DNA from: Eucalyptus grandis
Lineage: Eukaryota; Streptophyta; Magnoliopsida; Myrtales; Myrtaceae
Direction: 5' to 3'
DNA length: 64,000 bases
Assembly (NCBI RefSeq): GCF_016545825.1
Contig: NC_052619.1
Coordinates: 41,135,682-41,199,681 of the forward strand
Shown one piece after another: positions 23,701 through 34,480 of this stretch. The translations under genes were made by a program, and so were the position numbers. How positions within the stretch are numbered: the first letter of the stretch is position 1; every line of letters starts with the position of its first letter. The notes below the pieces were generated by a model. That model was not told the origin of the DNA and made no database searches. It saw only the letters and a program-made list of their open reading frames with translations.

Positions 23701-24739
23701 TGCCAATTGCATGTTGAATGGAATAAAAATCTTGGGATAATCACCACTAAAATTGTGCTAGAAACCTTGTGGAAATTATTCGCTGCACTCTTGATTTTTT
23801 AATCACGGCACCAACGAGAGAGAAAACCTTTTCTCTCATGCAGACATTGTCTTCTTTTTCTTCTATTATTGTTCATCAGCAACTGTTGCTAATCGCCCCT
23901 ATTTTCTGTGCGATCAGCATTGCTGATCGCAGCACATGATGTGCAGTTGTGCACAAGGCACAGAGTGGTCAGCAACGTTTGTTGACTGTTTGCATGGTCA
24001 GTAACTGTTGTTGACCATGCAATTAATCTATTTTTAAGTTTCAATTAGAATTAAAATGCACACGAACGGCAATTTGCTAACCAAGTGCACTTTTAATTAA
24101 TTAATTAATTAACTCCTTTTTTTTAATGTAAATTATACAATTAAAATATAAAAAGGGCATGATCTTCATGTGTGCATTTTGGGCACATTAATACGTGTTC
24201 ACTTTGGGCGTGCGTGTGCATCATATGCGCGCGCTCATGACTAAAATAAAAATTAAATTAAATCTCATTTAATTTAACTTTAGCTTGATTCAATTCGAGT
24301 GCTGTGATTGCAAACATATTGCAATATCATCTCTCGCTCAACGTTGTCTTGAATTGGCTATGATGTGTGACATCTTTAGGTTTATCACTGAACTAGTAGT
24401 AAGACTTGCATTAACACATTAGTACTTCAAGAGAATTGATTGTCCCGATCAATCTCTAGGTCCTACAAGCCGTGATTGACATCTAGCAATATGTCATAAC
24501 TAGCCAGATAGTATGAATACTATAAGAACATAGCATAATGAACTTGTTAGTTTTGGCTACAACGTAATTAAATCCCTCTGTCTTACTATGTCTTGATTGA
24601 ACAATGACCAAGGAATATTTGTCAAGTCACCAATTAGATCTTATGCACAAACCTAATTAACAAGCATTTTATACGAGACATGAATTGTTCATTCTTGGTT
24701 ACAACCTTGGCTAAGGATTTTAATGCAGTTTCATAATTA
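23701..24739. other. Gene-free AT-rich stretch
   Basis: No gene can be supported. A TTAATTAATTAATTAATTAA run lies near 24095-24115. The part from ~24300 to 24720 resembles degraded retroelement LTR or leader sequence by texture only. Confidence 0.35.
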
Positions 24740-24744
24740 CATTG

Positions 24745-25010
24745 TGTTGAATTTTAGTAAGGCAATCAAAAAAGAACACAAGGATTACGAGGTTCAGCAA
24801 TGTGCCTACGTCCTCGGACAAAACTCTCAACTCTCTTATTTTTTTTTGTCATAACATTCTTTTGCAATTTGTACATAGGGTTCACCGCAACAAAAAAGGG
24901 AAATTTCAAAAAAAGGAAACTCAAAAATAGGAAAACTATCAATGCGGAGATTTGCCCACAATATGTCCTTTCCTTGAATAGGAGAGCAAATCTCGCCAAT
25001 ATCGCCAATA
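24745..25010 (-). repeat. 3' LTR of copia element 2
   Basis: The 266-bp LTR is close to the copy at 28441-28711. Differences are a few substitutions and a T-run length change near 24838-24848. The polypurine tract CTCCCCCTCAA (plus-strand view) follows at 25011. Confidence 0.9.
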
Positions 25011-25024
25011 CTCCCCCTCAAGTT

Positions 25025-25160
25025 GGAGCGAAGACATCGTCAGAGGTCAACTTGTTCACCATATCCTGAAATACTCCCTTGGGTAAAGCTTTGGTGAAGA
25101 CATCAGCAAGTTGATCCCCACTACGAATATATGGTGTCTCTATTGTCTTATCTTGAACCT
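25025..25160 (-). pseudogene. RNase H C-terminal tail of element 2
   Basis: Minus-strand translation gives 'RSGDQLADVFTKALPKG', the conserved end of copia RNase H, finishing just before the polypurine tract. It is joined directly to the RT fragment at ~25160 with a change of frame, marking a large internal deletion. Confidence 0.85.
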
Positions 25161-27240
25161 TTTCCCTTATTATTCTCTAAGGGATGTCCTGGAGGAAGAT
25201 CCATATAAACCTCTTCTTCTAAGTCTCCTTGGAGGAAAGCATTCTTCACATCCATCTGAAACAATGGCCAGCTATAGTTAACTGCCACAGATAGAATGAC
25301 ATGAACAATGTTCATTTTCACTACAGGAGCAAATGTGTCCTTGTAGTCTATCCCATATGTTTGAGTATACCCTTTTGCAACGAGTTGAGCTTTGTACCTC
25401 TCAACCGAACCATCACTATTGTATTTGATCTTGTAAATCCACCGACATCCAACTGTCTTTTTCCCGTTTGGCAATTTAACAAATTCCCAAGTATGGTTAC
25501 GGTCCAATGCTTGAAGTTCATCTTTCATGGCATTCACCCACACACTACTTTTACATGCTTCCAAGAAGGTATTGGGTTCCTGTTGATTTTCAATTGTAGA
25601 TAAGAAACTTAAATAATTATGGGAAATTCTATCATACCCAATAAAATCTTGAATAGGATGTTGAGTCGTATGATATGTTACAAAATCACGGAGCCGTGTT
25701 GAAGGCCTTGGAATGCGTGATGACCTGCGGGTTGAGGCTGAGATATTAGGTACCATATCTGCTGGATCTACCTCTGTTGCATTTTCAACCTCTACTTCCA
25801 AATTAGCCCCATCTGTTGTAATGGCAGCTATATTAGGAACGGCATCGACATTAGGGACAAGCTGACTCCCTTGAACAGCCGTTGTTGGAATTTCCTCTTG
25901 ATCCAACATTGAATCCCTGATAGGTAGGATAGGAAGCAAAAATTCAGAATAGTCATTTTGCTCCCCCTGAATTTGATTCCTAGCAAAAAACATGTAAGCC
26001 TCATCGAAGACAACATCACGAGAAATATAAACACGTCTAATACTTGGTTCATAGCATTTGTATCCCTTCTTGACATTTGAGTATCCCACAAACACACACT
26101 TTCGAGCCCGTGGATCCAGCTTGTCACTAGATTGAGAATGCACATAACACACACATCCAAAAATCCTTAGGTGCGAGATACCAAATTTTCGGCCATATAG
26201 ACTTTCAATTGGAACTTTATACCCCAACACTTTACTAGGCAAACAATTGATTAAGTAGCAGCTAGTAAGGACTGCGTCAGCCCAATATGCCTTGGGTAAA
26301 TTTCCTGAGAATAACAATGCTCGGGTAACCTCAAGCAGATGCCTATTTTTTCTTTCAGCAACTCCATTCTGCTGCGAAGTTCCAATGCAGGAGGTCTGAT
26401 GAATGACTCCCAAGCTACGCAGGAACACTTGAAAAGCCCGATTGGTATATTTAGTTCCATTGTCTGTACGAATAATCTTCACCATAGTGTTAAATTGATT
26501 TTTCACCATATTGCAAAAATCTTGAAACACAGTCATAACTTCACTCTTGGATTTAAGCAGATAAAGCCATGTAGCTCGAGATTTATCATCAATAAATGTA
26601 ACAAAATACTTGAACCCCTCCTTAGAGTCAATAGGAGAAGTTTCCCAAACATCCGAGTGAACTAAATCAAAAAACTGTTCTAATTTATGTGTACTATGTG
26701 AAAAAGGTAACCTATGCTGCTTAGCATAATGACAAGGATCACAACAATTGGAATCATAACTTAAAGTCATATCAATAGCATGTAACACCCAATCAGAGGG
26801 ATGACCCAGACGCCAATGCCACAACCGGGAAGTGTCAACAGTCTTCCTTTGTGCCATCAACGCTTCGTTGTTGAGGTCCACCATATACAGCCCATTCTGC
26901 AACCGCCCTTCACCAATCATCCTCCTGGTGATTCGATCTTGAAAAAACACCTTTTGAGGAGTAAAAATAACATTGCAATTCCCCTTATTAGTATATTTGC
27001 TAACTGACATTAAATTTGAGGATAATTCAGGTACCAACAATGCTTCAGAATTATTTGAAAAGAAATTAATTTGTCCAACACCACTAGTTGGAACCTGCCC
27101 ACCATTAGCAATAGTAATAGGTGGATATGACACACCTGAAGTATTATTGGATAGCAAGTTTGGAGAACTACACATGTGGTCTGTAGCACTAGAGTCAACA
27201 ATAAACTGAGTTTTGGATAAAGCTGACTAAGCATGGACAT
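25148..27240 (-). CDS. Copia element 2 protease-integrase-partial RT ORF
   Basis: One long open frame (TGA-free from ~27235 to 25148) encodes, in order: a protease active site altered to DSSATDH, the linker, an integrase HHCC zinc region (HWRLGH...[11 protein letters not shown]), the DDE core ([30 protein letters not shown]), the integrase C-terminus, and the first ~130 residues of reverse transcriptase up to '[20 protein letters not shown]'. It ends before the YVDD block, so no polymerase could be made. The Gly-to-Ser change next to the catalytic Asp would probably cripple the protease. Long integrity despite this fits a young deletion derivative. Confidence 0.9.
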
Positions 27241-27496
27241 TACTAGACGTTATAGCCAAATTTCCGGTTTCGGTGCTAGAAGCGTTCGTTTCATTGCCAT
27301 GTATATGAAGTAATTGCTGAACTTGTTGAGACAAAGCCTCCAACTTGGATTGAAAATCGTTTGGATTTTCTTGGATTGCCACCTTAGCTTCCGAACCCTG
27401 TCTTTGGAAAGACGCAAATGCGGATGAAGAACCCAACACCTCTCTTTGGAATGGCCATTGTGATTGCAATGGTCACAATGGAACTGTGCTGGTTTC
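27241..27496 (-). pseudogene. Element 2 gag C-terminus, frameshifted
   Basis: In one frame the minus strand reads CDHCNHNGHSKERCW, a CCHC zinc knuckle (~27450-27495). In another it reads a Gln/Ser-rich tail with 'SKLEALSQQVQQLL'. A frameshift separates gag from pol here. Confidence 0.75.
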
Positions 27497-28255
27497 TTAA
27501 ATTTTCCTTTGGCAAACCGAGCAGTGGAGTCTCCTTGCTTCGTGTTGATAGCACGTGGGCCGATTGTTCACCAAGCTCTCCCGATGTAATTGGGCTGAAG
27601 GCATGACGCGTCTCCTTGTTTCCTCACTTTGGATTATGGCATAAACTTCATTGAAAGTGGGCAATATACGACTCATAAGAATTTGACGTTTGGTGTCCTC
27701 AAATTCAGGCTTGATACTTGCTAACAATTGAAAGATTTTATCTTGCTCTTCTTGATTGACATAATCCATCACATTCTGGGTCACAGGTCTATACTGACGA
27801 AGCTCATCCCATTGCTTCTTCATTTTTCCCAAGTGTTCAGTGAAAGATTGTGTTGCGCCTTGCTTAGAAGAAGCAAGTCCTTGTTGCAGTTCAAAGATCC
27901 GAGATGCATTCCTGGCTTGACCATACATCTCGTTTATCGAATCCCACAACGCCTTGGCTGACTCTGAATATGCAAATATCTCGTAGATCTCTGGTTCCAT
28001 GGAATTGAATATCCAAGACATCACACTGTGGTCATTCGCTTGCCATTAATCAAATTTGGGATCCATCACGAGAGGGGCTCTAATCTTCCCATTGATGTGA
28101 CCAAGCTTCGATCTACCCCCAAGAGCAACAGTTACAGCCCGTGACCAGGGAAGGTAATTTCTTTCGTTTAGCAACAATGAAGTCAACCGCTGATTGTTTG
28201 TCTCATGCACCTTTGTTGTGTTGGATGCATCTCCTGACTTCTTTGACCCATCCAT
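27497..28255 (-). pseudogene. Element 2 gag with one nonsense codon
   Basis: The start at 28255 reads MDGSKKSGDASNTTKVHETN, followed by the conserved 'LLNERNYLPWSRAV' of copia gag (Retrotran_gag_3/DUF4219 type). A single in-frame TAA at 28046-28048 interrupts it. The same frame continues into 'VMSWIFNSMEPEIYEIF' and a UBN2-type region to ~27497. Apart from the stop it looks complete up to the zinc knuckle. Confidence 0.85.
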
Positions 28256-28428
28256 GACGCTTTGCTAGTAATAACAATGATATGACAGCAACAACGAGAG
28301 GAACAAGCACTAACCGAAGAATGCAGATTGTTGTAGAACAGGAACAGTCTCGAACATAAGCAGATCGAGACAATCAGATGTGCATAAAACAAACCGAAAA
28401 AAAAAAAATCACAGGTTGAATCAAACTT

Positions 28429-28440
28429 GCTCTGGTACCA
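28429..28440 (-). promoter_or_regulatory. Primer binding site of element 2
   Basis: On the minus strand TGGTACCAGAGC directly follows the 5' LTR. It is one base from the standard initiator-Met PBS of copia elements. Confidence 0.85.
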
Positions 28441-28711
28441 TGTTGAATTTTAGTAAGGCAATCAGAAAAGAACACAAGGATTACGAGGTTCAGCAATGTA
28501 CCTACGCCCTCGGACAAAACTCTCGACTCTCTTATTATTATTATTTTTGTCATAACATTCTTTTGCAATTTGTATATAGGGTTCACCGCAACAAAAAAGG
28601 GAAATTTCAAAAATAGCAAACTCAAAAATAGGAAAACTATCAATGCAGAGATTTGCCCACAATATGTCCTTTCCTTGAATAGGAGAGCAAATCTCGCCAA
28701 TATCGCCAATA
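28441..28711 (-). repeat. 5' LTR of copia element 2
   Basis: The 271-bp LTR matches 24745-25010. Its outer end is followed by GATTG, the TSD counterpart of CATTG at 24740-24744. Confidence 0.9.
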
Positions 28712-28716
28712 GATTG

Positions 28717-29863
28717 CATAGGAAATCGTAACAAGGAGACATATTTCGTATTGTGCACATGTGTAAATTTATATACGAACGAACTATGACTATCAAGTAG
28801 AAAGATGGATCAATGAGCTAGCGCTACGCATACTCGCGAACCATAGCTGTTCAACATACAAGTCAACACCATGCTTGAGGCCTAAAGATTATTTTACACA
28901 AGACTAGAGTATGAATGATTAGACATTGACCATGCTAAAAGCTTCCATATCACTAATCATTCTATATGTGTCACATTCATTGAACTTATCATTCTATATG
29001 TGTCACATTCATTGAACTTATCTGCTACAAGTATCTGTATTCTAACTCGTGCATCATAATATCCAATGACTTGTAACTCGTTATTGTCTTACTCATACAA
29101 TACTTAATGATGAAGCTAAGAACACATTGGTCTTAATAGGATCATTTATATCCACTCAATGATCCATCAATCGGGAATGGTTTAGATATTCAATCTAATT
29201 GTGAGCCCGTCACACATATTTTTACCGTCCAAGAATAGGTCCGGTCACAACTGATCTTATGAAATTATTCATACATATATATATATATATATATAATTGG
29301 ATAAATAAATGAATATTTCTTTGTCATTAATTAAATAATAAGATTGACAATACAATTGAAATCCCTAACATGTAGCTCTTACTTGGTAACTTTAGAGCAT
29401 ACATCCAACAACGTGACCATGGTAAGACTAGATTTCTCACGTGGTTTGACTAGATGCAAAGGTTGGAATACGAGCAAATTCAACAATTTGCATATGAACA
29501 TTATGAGGTTCCTCATTGGTCATGATAAAGATTTTCAAAGAGACTAAGTAATCAAACACTTCTCATTGGCGATAAGCAAGGGCCACCAAGGAAAGGCAAT
29601 CAGCTACATTGGCGACCATTGTGATAGAGTTGTGCTATTGATGGTTTTGTGGTGTTAGAAATGTGGAATTGAGATATCAATACTAGCTATTACTGGTAAT
29701 CCAATTTTTCACTTCTCAAAAAAATCCTGAGTCATGTGGAATTCATTTATACGTTTTGATTTCTCTCCACGTATAAAAAATATAGGAGTTACAATCTCTT
29801 TCCTGGAGGAAACCAATTCCGCATTGAACCAAATGAACCCTAACTTTTTTTTTTTTTTTGCCT

Positions 29864-29902
<39 letters not shown>

Positions 29903-30480
29903 AAAAAAAAATATGCTGCAATACAAGCCTTTAGTTATGGCTTCGTCTTTGTATATTTTCTTTAGAACTAAATCAGCAAGTTGTTAAAATACTTAGGATT
30001 AAATTAACACAATTGAAAAGTTTAAGACTAAATGGGTCATTGTACGATAAATTTAGGACTTTTTGGCTAATTGACTCCACCATTTTGATTAGCTTTTAAA
30101 GGCGCTCCTCCAAGTTGTGTAAGTTTGCACATGAAACTATTTTATCACTCAAATCCGTGAACATTGCTTGATTCGAAGACAAATGATTCATCATGATGTT
30201 CGAAACATTAAAAAACCGAGAAAGTTGCAGCGGCTTGAGAGTTGGGTCACTAGGTAAAGATCACTTTATAACCAGTATCCATGCACTTTATGTTCATCTG
30301 CATTTCCAAAAGAATAGCCATCCCTACTCCTCACGTTAATCCCACAAGTCTCTTTATCCATTTTCATTTTCTCATGGTTCTTTGCACGGTTGCCAATTTG
30401 TCACTTAAGGCATAGATATAGGTGCCTCACTTCTCAACAACAAAGGATGAATTTTCTGTCTGGGTCAATAACAGGACAGC
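28717..30480. other. Gene-free stretch with simple repeats
   Basis: A perfect 32-bp tandem duplication lies at 28956-28987/28988-29019. A (TA)n run lies at ~29273-29295 and a (TC)n run at ~29869-29901 next to a T run. From ~29640 to 29840 the sequence is a diverged copy of 56640-56820, with shared words such as CAATTCCGCATTGAAC. That places the left edge of the duplicated PPR-CFA unit, or a shared MITE, here. Confidence 0.5.
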
Positions 30481-30502
30481 CCATGCGCTGGAAAACACAT
30501 TA

Positions 30503-31010
30503 TTAGGTGAAAAACTCACCACGATGCAAGTTAAAATCTAGCAGATGCAGAGGTCGATACCCGTTGGCATTGGTCAATTCCTGCCGGAAGCACCACTTTG
30601 GACTTTGCCATTTGATTAGTCTATAGAAATTGGTTTTCCCAAAAGGGCTCCATAATTTACACACCTCAGTTTTCGAGAACAATTTCAGCCCTTTCAATAT
30701 TGCCATGTCTGCAACAGCCATCATTCAGGACCATGTATAAAGCCACCGGGGACCAGTTCATCTCCTTCAACCAAGTGAATATCTTGAGACCCCGGTCCAA
30801 GTGACAGGCTTCGCAGCAGCATTTCACCATGATCCCGGGACTCCACTTGTTGACAATTCCGACTTTGGCTCTGGGATCACTGAACAAATGCCATGCCTCG
30901 TTGAACGAGCATGACCGAAAGAGAGAACTCTGCAGATTGTTGAAGGTGCTCCAACTGGAGATGAGTCCATTTTTCGCCATTTAGGTAAAAAACTCATGGA
31001 TTCACTCCTA
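30503..31010 (-). pseudogene. PPR protein remnant, left unit
   Basis: The minus strand encodes the N-terminal ~100 residues of a P-class PPR protein ('AKNGLISSWSTFNNLQSSLF', 'KVGIVNKWSPGIMVKCCCEA', 'LKEMNWSPVALYMVL') with internal frameshifts. It matches the copy at 59202-59610 block for block. The alignment stops near 30665; the remaining repeats present in the right-hand copy are absent. Downstream sequence (30500-30665) matches 57250-57420. It is a truncated duplicate with no function. Confidence 0.85.
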
Positions 31011-31816
31011 TGGAGATTGTAAAAGGGCAAGAAGGATTGATTCACCTGGATTGGGATTGAATTGATCTAAGTTCTTGTAGGGTTGGGAGATGTGATCAAA
31101 GATAAGGCATCAAGTGACGGATTTCTATCATTTCTTAAGCGACAGTGAGAGCTTGGCAGGTTCCTTCTCTCACTGTCTTTCCCCTTTATTTATCATGTTG
31201 GCAAGTTCAATTGTCAATTGTCGTTCAATTTCAAGTTCTACGGATTGCAAGATCCCATAAGTTGCCTCTGAATAAGACTTTGGCCATCTTTTAATTAGTT
31301 CGAGACAACTCCATGATCTATCAAAAGTTAGTTTATGCTATCAAAACTCAGTTACCAGCCAACGTTAAGAATGTTATGATCAGATCGACGAAATTACTGT
31401 CACAGGATACAATCTTGTCTCGTTCTTTTGATGCAGACAAAACTGTCTAAAGTAATCTCTCGCTCTCAACTCGCATCTCATGCTTGCGCAACCAACTTCA
31501 AAGGCGGTTAAAGAATAGCATACTTTTGCACCTTCAAGTGCAGGTAATTTGCTACTAGTTGCAGAAGAAGTTTGGCCAATTCCTTCTTTGATCAATGACC
31601 CCGCCAATTTGAATATCATTCTGGACTACCAAAAGAGAACTGTTCTCTCAACGAATAAACGTGCACATGTGAATGTGGTGATTACAAACCAAAGAATGTT
31701 GAATCACTGGAAGAAGCAAGAAAAATTTCCCAGGAACCAAGGGCTGAATAGCCCTGAGGGAATCAATTGTGAGCTAGCTTAAGTGGGCCGTGCTTAGTCA
31801 CTTTGCAATGAAAAGA
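31011..31816. other. PPR-CFA intergenic region, left unit
   Basis: No gene. It aligns with 59630-60346 in the right unit (for example GAGAACTGTTCTC and CAAGGGCTGAATAGCCCT versus its counterpart), including the short repeated 'CACTGTC...GACAG' words flanking the PPR start. ORFs here are not conserved in frame between the two units, so they are not genes. Confidence 0.55.
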
Positions 31817-32661
31817 TCAATTCGACGGTGGGAAACTCACATAATTGCCAGGACGCGAGAACACAATCTGCATCCAAAGTTCATCGAAAATTACACTTTG
31901 AAAAGGAAGCACCAGAATAAAAAAAAAATGCATTTGTAATCTGCACTAGTGTATTATTTTACATTCAACTTGACCAGAGCGAAAGAAAACTTCTCCTATC
32001 AAGGGGAAAGAAAGTAGTACTACTTAAAATAATGAGGCATTACCTGATAATTTCCAAGCATGTGCGACTTAAAACCAGCTGTGCAATAGTCGAAGCAGTA
32101 TTCCCATGTCCTTATGAACTTTTCATTGAATCCCAGAGCCAGTATTTTCCTGCAAAAGGAGAAAACTGTCATGAATGACTAATAAACTGGGAGATATTGT
32201 AACAAAGTGTTGCAGCATTGTGTCACGAGTCACCTCTTTTTCTACATGAAGTTATTCCTCCAACACCGAAGCGTTCGGTAGTAATGGATATGTGGTCCAT
32301 ATGTTCCACGCTGTGGTGGAAGGTCTTTTGGTGAATAAATGAAGTGAAGAAGAACAAAGAAACTTATGTGCTTAAAGTTACACAATTGCACCAAAATCGG
32401 GACACAGACGCCATAGCTGATGTTATCCTGCTTAACGAGGGCAGGCAGCGGCCAGGAAGATATATTCTTTTATGAAGTTTGAACTTCACTTGTATTCGTC
32501 GTACTGCTCATCGAGTATTGATATGAACTAGTGGAATTTAACACACCATTTAACACACTAATGAAAAAAATAAAGGCACATCTTTTACTTTTGAAACAAT
32601 AGTTAGAGCCCCAAAACTGGTGTATGTCACATGCCTATAGAACAAGAAGTCATTTTGCTAG
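31817..32661 (-). pseudogene. CFA synthase copy A, 3' exons
   Basis: Minus strand. The last exon (31817-31875) is shortened by an internal deletion compared with copy B. The penultimate exon (32044-32149) is intact at 106 nt and encodes 'ILALGFNEKFIRTWEYCFDY' with the following AGFKSHMLGNYQ. Broken exons follow at ~32236-32320 and ~32395-32530. The exon that reads VLA in copy B is cut at 32661 by the 7-kb insertion and resumes at 39725. The GC splice donor (GCATGT on the minus strand, ~32630) is kept. It is a pseudogene. Confidence 0.9.
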
Positions 32662-34373
32662 TGTTGATACTTGATTTTTAGTCGACGCGTCATTAAAAGG
32701 TAAAAATCGAGATTTAGGTTTATGATCGCGATGGAACTCCAATTTCTTGGCCAAAAAGTGTCGTTTTTCATTTCATTCTTTTGCATTGTTGTTTTTAAGC
32801 AATATATGGTTCATTTTCAAGAAAAAATCCAAAAAGTCAAACGATTGACCTAGGGGTTGACTTTTTGGTTAATCCTTTGACTAAAAGTCAACATCGGGTT
32901 AAAAATTGATTTTTTGACCTTAAAAGACGCCATTTAGCCTTAATTGCACTTTTGTCAAAATAATTTTTCAAAAATTCAAAGAATTGATCAAAAAATCAAT
33001 CTTTTAGGAAATGTCAACTAAATGGTTGATTTTTTTATTAAACCATTGACCAAAAAATGAAAAAAAAAAAAAAATGCACAAAAACATTTTTTATTTTTAA
33101 TGTCAATTTGACTTTCGCGTTGAAAATTTCATAAAATTTGATTAAGAACCTTGATTTCTGAATTTTTCAATTTTAGGTTCTAAATCAACCAAAAATAAAA
33201 TTATTTTTATCATAGTCATAATTAGACGTAGTTACTTCTTTGACATTTGGTTTAGGGACTATTTGAAATCAGTTTGTGCCCTCAATTTTGCAATTTACTG
33301 AGTCAAAATGTGAATTGCCGTTTTGAGTCGTAATTAGGAGACCAAAATCAATCATTCATAATTTGCAAACGGACGATTGTTTCTCACTAATTTTCTTAAG
33401 ATAAGTCCAAATTCGAAATTGATTTTGATAAATTCACACTAGAACTTATCAATTTGAAAAGTTTTATCCTCCCAAGCATAAGAAAATCAAGCAATTAAGC
33501 TTCAATCATCAAAATTCGAATTAATCCATTCATGGCTATAGTTTAATTTCATAAATGTAAGTTCAATTTGAATATTAGGCCTAGATCTATTTTTGACATA
33601 AGCTTGAGCACTTCAGTTCAAGGTCAATTTGAATGCGATAAGTGATCTTATACATGGGTAGTTCATTAGATAGGGCAATTGTGACACTAATTGAATTCAA
33701 TTTTAATTAATTTGCAATTTTGCCTATTGAATTGCAAATTTAACCATTTTCGCCCTTTAAGGCCAATTCAAAGTACTCATGGTTTTGACTCGTTACATTT
33801 CATGATAATCATTCAATTAGATTAATAAAAGACTCGTGGATCACATTCATAAGGTTTGATTAATTTAATTGTATCTTAATTGGCCGATTTCTTCTTAAAA
33901 AGAATTAAATTCCTTTTCAATTTAGTCCTGCATAAATTTTGGACCCACAGGGGTCCCAAGTGGGCAAAATGGCCAAAATCGGACCAAACTGATCAAGAAC
34001 CTGTAAAAAACTGTCTGAACCGGACCAAATTGGTCTAACTGGCTGCCGGCAGGGCTGGTTGGTTCAACTCCTTGCCAATCGATTCTTGACCTCCATAATC
34101 GATTCTAGAATCCTCTCAATGTAATTTCACTTCTGTACCTTCAATTGTTAAAAAATTTACCGATTGATTCTCGAATTTATCAATTGTAAATTAACTTATA
34201 ATCGGACATTTAGACGCAATTCTCGATTTTGGCTCGGGTTTTTACAAATCAAACCTACTAGATCAATTACCTAATACCTCGAGATCATAATAGAGCTTTC
34301 AAAATCGATTTTTGACCGTTAGATTGAAATTTCGACCGTTGGATCAAACCGACGATCGAAATTGCTTAACTTG

Positions 34374-34480
34374 GGAGTATATAAGTCAAATTGGCCCTCC
34401 ATTTTGGGGGCTTCATTTTGCACGAATATTCCTTTCTCCTCAGTCTCTCTCTCTCTCTCTTTCTCTCCTCTCTCTATTTT
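34374..34480 (+). promoter_or_regulatory. TATA box and CT-rich stretch in the 7-kb element
   Basis: GGGAGTATATAAGTC is followed about 60-100 bases later by a (CT)n run (34444-34480). This arrangement is usual at the transcription start of plant LTRs. Activity is not shown. Confidence 0.45.

Larger units (their letters stand above)
24745..28711 (-). mobile_element. Copia element 2, internally deleted
   Basis: A short (3967 bp) copia element lies in reverse. LTRs are at 24745-25010 (3' LTR in element sense) and 28441-28711 (5' LTR). Flanks CATTG (24740-24744) and GATTG (28712-28716) are a TSD with one change. Reading on the minus strand gives the PBS TGGTACCAGAGC (28429-28440), gag, protease, integrase, part of RT, a deletion, the end of RNase H, the polypurine tract TTGAGGGGGAG and the LTR. 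The LTR outer ends are TA...CA in both copies. The lost RT/RNase H makes it non-autonomous. Similar LTRs imply recent movement, presumably in trans. Confidence 0.93.
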
